Assembly: GCA_905371725.1 (NCBI GenBank)
Contig: CAJPML010000025.1
Span: forward strand, 1-8,868
Length of the DNA stretch: 8,868 nt
Direction: 5' to 3'
Source: Leptotrichia sp. oral taxon 215
Lineage (GTDB): Bacteria > Fusobacteriota > Fusobacteriia > Fusobacteriales > Leptotrichiaceae
In this document: piece after piece, positions 5,738 to 8,868 of the stretch
How positions within the stretch are numbered: the stretch's first letter is position 1
How the letters are laid out: each line of letters starts with the position of its first letter
Notes under the pieces: model-generated
Database searches by the model: none
What the model was told of the DNA's origin: nothing
The model's input: the letters and a program-made list of their open reading frames with translations, nothing else
Position numbers and translations under genes: made by a program

Positions 5738-6043
5738 TTATCTTTTTTTTATTCTTTTTAAAAATTTCGACAGCATTTTTTCAGTTATTTCATAATCTGA
5801 AATAACTCCATTTTTCAGTGGTCTTATAATCTCAGTATGCTTAGCTGTTCTACCTATTATTTCCTTAGCCTTTTCTCCAATATACTCTACTTCTTCAGTC
5901 TTTATGTTCAACGCAACATAGGTAGGCTCATCAATCTGTATTCCTTCACCTTTTACATAAACTACTGTATTTGCTGTTCCTAGATCAATTGCCACATCCT
6001 TTGTAGGTTTTGTATTAATTTTGAAAAAATTGAAAAATTTCAT
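5738..6043 (-). CDS. mreB: MreB N-terminal fragment (101 codons before premature stop)
   Basis: This is the 5' portion of the split actin gene, with subdomain IA elements: the phosphate-1 loop DLGTANTVVYV and the conserved stretch IIRPLKNGVISDYEITEKML. The last residues after the A-run (R, then TAA) are out of the MreB frame. Alone it lacks the rest of the ATPase fold and could not form filaments. The start is firmly set by AAGGAG 8 bases upstream and the ATGA overlap with ftsK. Confidence 0.75.
   Translation of the reverse strand: MKFFNFFKINTKPTKDVAIDLGTANTVVYVKGEGIQIDEPTYVALNIKTEEVEYIGEKAKEIIGRTAKHTEIIRPLKNGVISDYEITEKMLSKFLKRIKKR
5743..5750 (-). other. Run of eight A: frameshift or slippage site in mreB
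   Basis: On the coding strand the site reads AT, eight A, GATAAGG. The zero frame gives ATA AAA AAA AGA TAA. The downstream MreB frame has a TAA at 5749-5751, so the two frames overlap only over 5738-5748 and the shift must happen in or beside this run. One fewer A (or two more) in mRNA restores the frame, as does a +1 ribosomal slip from AAA to the next AAA, which re-pairs perfectly with tRNA-Lys. Confidence 0.85.
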
Positions 6044-8775
6044 ATAAATATCTCCTTTATTTTATTTTCTAAATCATCATCAATTAATATTTGATTATCA
6101 TAACTAATAATCCCTTTTTCTTTTAACTGGTCATAGATTCTTGATGCTCTGTTGAATCCTATTCTTAATTCACGCTGCAAAAGTGATATTGAAACCTTTT
6201 TCTCCTGTTTTATTATCTCTATCGCATTTTCAAAATAAGGATCCACAGTCTTGTCCTTTTCCTGAGTTTCTGTAAGAATCTCTTCCCTATATTTTACCTT
6301 TCTACTTGATTTCAGAGTAGAAGTAAGATTTGTAACTTCTTCATCTGAAATAAATGCTCCTTGTATTCTTTCAAGTTTTGAAGAGCCATTTTCAAGCAGA
6401 AGCATATCTCCCTGACCTAATAGTTTTTCTGCTCCTGCAGAGTCTAGTATAGTTCTTGAATCTATCTGAGATCTCAGGGCAAACGAAATTCTGCTTGGAA
6501 GATTTGCTTTTATCATACCTGTTATAACATCTGTTGACGGACGCTGAGTCGCAACTACAAGATGAATTCCTACAGCTCTTGCCTTCTGTGCAATTCTTGC
6601 AATGGATTCCTCCACGCTTCCTGAAGCAACCATCATAAGGTCTGCCAGCTCATCTATTATTATAACGATATAAGGCATTTTTTCAACATACTTCAGGGAA
6701 TTGTAGCTTTTTATATTTCTGACTCCATTTTCCATAAGTTGCTTGTATCTGTTTTCCATTTCATTTACTGCCCACTTTAAAGCTATTGCAGCCTGCTGCG
6801 GATCAATTATGACAGGAACAAGCAGATGAGGTATGTCATTGTAAGGCATGAGTTCCACCATCTTAGGATCCACCATAATAAATTTTACTTCTTTTTCAGA
6901 CTTTTTGGATATTAATGTCGCTATCAGAGTATTTACCGCTACCGACTTACCTGAACCCGTCTGTCCTGCTATAAGCAGATGCGGCATTTTAGTAATATCT
7001 ATTATTTTGTCCCTTCCGACTATGTCCTTACCTAAAATTATGTTAAGTTCTCCCTTTTCCAGTTCCTTATTCTGTATTATGTTGGAAAAATGTACAGGTT
7101 CCTTTATTTTATTCGGAGTTTCTATACCAATTGTATTTTTCCCTGGAATAGGCGCTTCTATTCTTATGCTTTCAGCGGCAAGATTCATTGCAATATCATC
7201 TGAAAGTGAAGTAACCTTGCTTACTTTTATTCCGGCGGGGATTGTAATTTCATATCTTGTAATTGTCGGTCCATATTCATAATTTACAACTTTTGCATCT
7301 ATTCCAAACTGTTTAAGTACATTTTCCAAATGATTAACATTATCAATGATACTTTTTTCAATTTCAAATTTCTTTTCCATGTCCATAGGTTTAATTTTAA
7401 AAATTTCTTCTATGGATTTTTTTAAAAGTTCATTATAACCTTCACTTGGATTAAGCACTGCATTTTCAGCCTTTTTAAGATTTTCCTCCATTTCTTTTTC
7501 CCTTTTGATGGCTTCTATATCTTCAAATGCCTCAATTTTAGGAATGACCATTTCTTCACTGGGATTTTCAGTTTTTTTCTTTTTTGTTACATTATTTTCT
7601 GATAGTTTTATTTCCTTCTGAATTTTCTGCGTTTCTAAAGTTTTTTCAATTGCCGGATTTTTCTGAACAGTTTTATTTTCATTAACCGGGCTCTTATTTT
7701 CAGTTGGCTTTTCAGTTTCCATCTTTTTATTTTTTTCTGAAATTTTTTCTTCAGAAACTTTAGTATTTTCAGCTGAAGATTTATTAATTTCATTAGTTTC
7801 TAAAACTTTTGCCTGTTTTTCTTCATTTTTCTGTTGTTCTTCCACTTTTGCTTTTTGTGGCTCTTTTATTTCTACAGTCGGCTTTTCAGTTTTAGGTTTA
7901 TCTTCAACTTTTCTTTCAATTTTTTCTTCAGCATTTACTGATTTGTTACCTTCCGATTTTCCTTTTTCTGAATATATTTCATTTTTCTCAAGTTTTCTAG
8001 AAAACTCAGACCATTCTTTTTCTTTTTTAACTAATTCTTCTTTTGAATAAGTTTCAGTTCTATCTAGAAAACTTTCTTTTGGTTTTTTTGCCAACTCAAA
8101 ACTCAATTTCTGATTTCTTGATTCTATTATCTTTTTTTTCAATTCTTCTTTCTGATATTTTTTATAATCTGTACGCTTAAGCTTTTCTGACATTCTTTTA
8201 GCTTTAAGAAGTTTTACCTTTTCCTTGTACTCATCACTTGTATAATACTGTTTCAAGCCTTTAATCCATTCATAAAAATATTCTAATGGGGTAGACAGGA
8301 GATATATTATACTTAGACCTACAACCATCCAAAGAAAAATCCCCATTACTGTTGTTGTTATAATTTGATGTAAAGGCATTGCAATCAATCCTCCTGCAAT
8401 TCCTCCACTTTCTTTTCCGAATCCAAGTTCCAAAAGTATTCTTCCTGCATCTGTAAATGAATCAGGTAAAGGTGGAACAATATCCTCCCTTATAAACAGC
8501 AATGAAATTGCTAAAAAACAAAGTACCCCTACCAGTACCTTTGCTCTACCTATTTTTATTTCTTTTTTCATGAGAAAAACTAAACCTGTTATAAGCAGTA
8601 TTCCAATTATTATCCATGCTGTTTTACCAAAGAACAGAGTAAAAAAATCCAAAAATAGAATCAAAACATTTCCTTCAGAATTACCGGATGTTTCTAGTCC
8701 TTTTCTATTAATTAGGAGATACGTCAGAAACAATCCCAGAACAATTAAGGAAATCCCCTTAACTTTTTTATTCAT
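6040..8775 (-). CDS. ftsK: DNA translocase FtsK/SpoIIIE
   Basis: FtsK is a septum-anchored hexameric motor that pumps DNA out of the closing division site and supports dimer resolution. The 911-aa product has all expected parts. About four membrane segments lie within residues 7-161. A Lys/Glu/Asn-rich linker follows at about 170-460. The alpha/beta motor (about 470-830) has Walker A GQTGSGKS (604-611), Walker B IVIIIDELADLM (703-714, D708 and E709) and ATQRPSTDVITG (742-753). The C-terminal gamma winged helix (about 845-905) has RIGFNRASRIYDQLKEKGI, which should read polar guide sequences. The start at 8775 has a strong purine-rich ribosome-binding site (8781-8790). The stop overlaps mreB as ATGA, so the two are coupled. 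The linker is shorter than the E. coli one and not Pro/Gln-rich, which is common in low-GC bacteria. Confidence 0.96.
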   Translation of the reverse strand: MNKKVKGISLIVLGLFLTYLLINRKGLETSGNSEGNVLILFLDFFTLFFGKTAWIIIGILLITGLVFLMKKEIKIGRAKVLVGVLCFLAISLLFIREDIVPPLPDSFTDAGRILLELGFGKESGGIAGGLIAMPLHQIITTTVMGIFLWMVVGLSIIYLLSTPLEYFYEWIKGLKQYYTSDEYKEKVKLLKAKRMSEKLKRTDYKKYQKEELKKKIIESRNQKLSFELAKKPKESFLDRTETYSKEELVKKEKEWSEFSRKLEKNEIYSEKGKSEGNKSVNAEEKIERKVEDKPKTEKPTVEIKEPQKAKVEEQQKNEEKQAKVLETNEINKSSAENTKVSEEKISEKNKKMETEKPTENKSPVNENKTVQKNPAIEKTLETQKIQKEIKLSENNVTKKKKTENPSEEMVIPKIEAFEDIEAIKREKEMEENLKKAENAVLNPSEGYNELLKKSIEEIFKIKPMDMEKKFEIEKSIIDNVNHLENVLKQFGIDAKVVNYEYGPTITRYEITIPAGIKVSKVTSLSDDIAMNLAAESIRIEAPIPGKNTIGIETPNKIKEPVHFSNIIQNKELEKGELNIILGKDIVGRDKIIDITKMPHLLIAGQTGSGKSVAVNTLIATLISKKSEKEVKFIMVDPKMVELMPYNDIPHLLVPVIIDPQQAAIALKWAVNEMENRYKQLMENGVRNIKSYNSLKYVEKMPYIVIIIDELADLMMVASGSVEESIARIAQKARAVGIHLVVATQRPSTDVITGMIKANLPSRISFALRSQIDSRTILDSAGAEKLLGQGDMLLLENGSSKLERIQGAFISDEEVTNLTSTLKSSRKVKYREEILTETQEKDKTVDPYFENAIEIIKQEKKVSISLLQRELRIGFNRASRIYDQLKEKGIISYDNQILIDDDLENKIKEIFI

Positions 8776-8780
8776 TTTAA

Positions 8781-8790
8781 TTCCTTCCTT
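8781..8790 (-). promoter_or_regulatory. ftsK ribosome-binding site
   Basis: AAGGAAGGAA on the minus strand ends 5 bases before the ftsK ATG. It supports the start at 8775, since the membrane segment then begins directly after a short basic N-terminus. Confidence 0.7.
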
Positions 8791-8844
8791 TTTATGACCT
8801 ATGAATATTTTTCACTAAATTGATTATTGTGTAAAACTACATAC

Positions 8845-8850
8845 ATTATA
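8845..8850 (-). promoter_or_regulatory. Perfect -10 box upstream of ftsK
   Basis: TATAAT on the minus strand, about 70 bases before the ftsK ATG. A -35 box at the usual 17-base spacing would fall at 8868-8873, just outside the window, so the promoter cannot be completed here. A start near 8837 would give a leader of about 60 bases. This is the likely promoter for the ftsK-mreB-scpB-rluB transcript. Confidence 0.5.
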
Positions 8851-8868
8851 CATTATTTTTTCTATTTT

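Larger units (their letters stand above)
5002..6043 (-). pseudogene. mreB: mreB, interrupted by a one-base frameshift
   Basis: MreB is the bacterial actin that forms membrane-bound filaments guiding side-wall synthesis and rod shape. The gene is present from end to end but in two frames. The first frame carries residues 1-100 and stops at 5738-5740; the second carries the rest down to 5002. Removing one A from the run of eight at 5743-5750 joins them as KRIKK-DKVQSARVIICVPSG, giving a 346-aa protein of normal MreB length. All actin-fold nucleotide motifs are then in place: DLGTANT (20-26), VDIGGGTTE (162-170) and LSGGGAGI (289-296). The N-terminus MKFFNFFKI could be the amphipathic membrane anchor. 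The ATG overlaps the ftsK stop (ATGA), with AAGGAG upstream. mreC and mreD are not adjacent. No other damage is visible, which argues for a very recent change, a sequencing error, or rescue by slippage. Confidence 0.85.

Noticed and set aside
5742..5751. Classical -1 slippery heptamer (A AAA AAG) in mreB
   Set aside because: A -1 shift leads into the third frame, not the MreB frame. Only +1 or -2 restores the protein, so a dnaX-type mechanism does not fit.
7395..8265. Lys/Glu/Asn-rich linker of FtsK as a separate repeat array or inserted domain
   Set aside because: Short words such as EKP, TEN and SEK recur but without a fixed period. Low-complexity linkers are normal in FtsK.

Overview
The window reads as a stretch of chromosome from a low-GC, obligately host-associated-type bacterium. 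The proteins are rich in Lys, Glu, Asn and Ile, Arg is mostly AGA, and the coding strand is purine-rich. The gene set (FtsK, MreB, ScpB, RluB-type pseudouridine synthase, GatC, GatA) and the style of the sequence suggest Fusobacteriota, most likely the Leptotrichia group. That placement is inference from composition and protein style, not from a marker gene. There are no RNA genes, insertion sequences, CRISPR arrays or convincing intrinsic terminators, and no intergenic gap longer than about 100 bases.

Every gene is on the minus strand, so transcription runs from the right edge to the left. In that order: a 93-base leader with a perfect -10 box; ftsK (DNA translocase, 911 aa); mreB, which overlaps ftsK by ATGA and is split by a one-base frameshift in a run of eight A; scpB (condensin accessory); an RsuA/RluB-family pseudouridine synthase that overlaps scpB; a short gap holding a perfect palindrome inside a possible promoter; an MtnX/SerB-like HAD phosphatase; an 82-base gap with a second possible promoter; a 66-aa acidic protein and a zeta-toxin-like P-loop kinase in toxin-antitoxin arrangement; gatC, whose start overlaps the kinase stop; gatA; and the first 87 codons of a lipoprotein cut by the left edge.

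Three functional blocks can be seen. The first (ftsK-mreB-scpB) joins chromosome translocation, cell shape and chromosome compaction. The second (the pseudouridine synthase and the phosphatase) is housekeeping. The third places a toxin-like kinase pair directly in front of gatCA, which encode two of the three subunits of the amidotransferase that makes Gln-tRNA(Gln) and/or Asn-tRNA(Asn). gatB, scpA, mreC and mreD are not in the window.

The two observations most worth checking are the mreB frameshift (sequencing error, true loss, or rescue by slippage) and the kinase module wired by overlap into an essential translation operon. I see no clear evidence of a wholly new system; most of the window is ordinary conserved chromosome.
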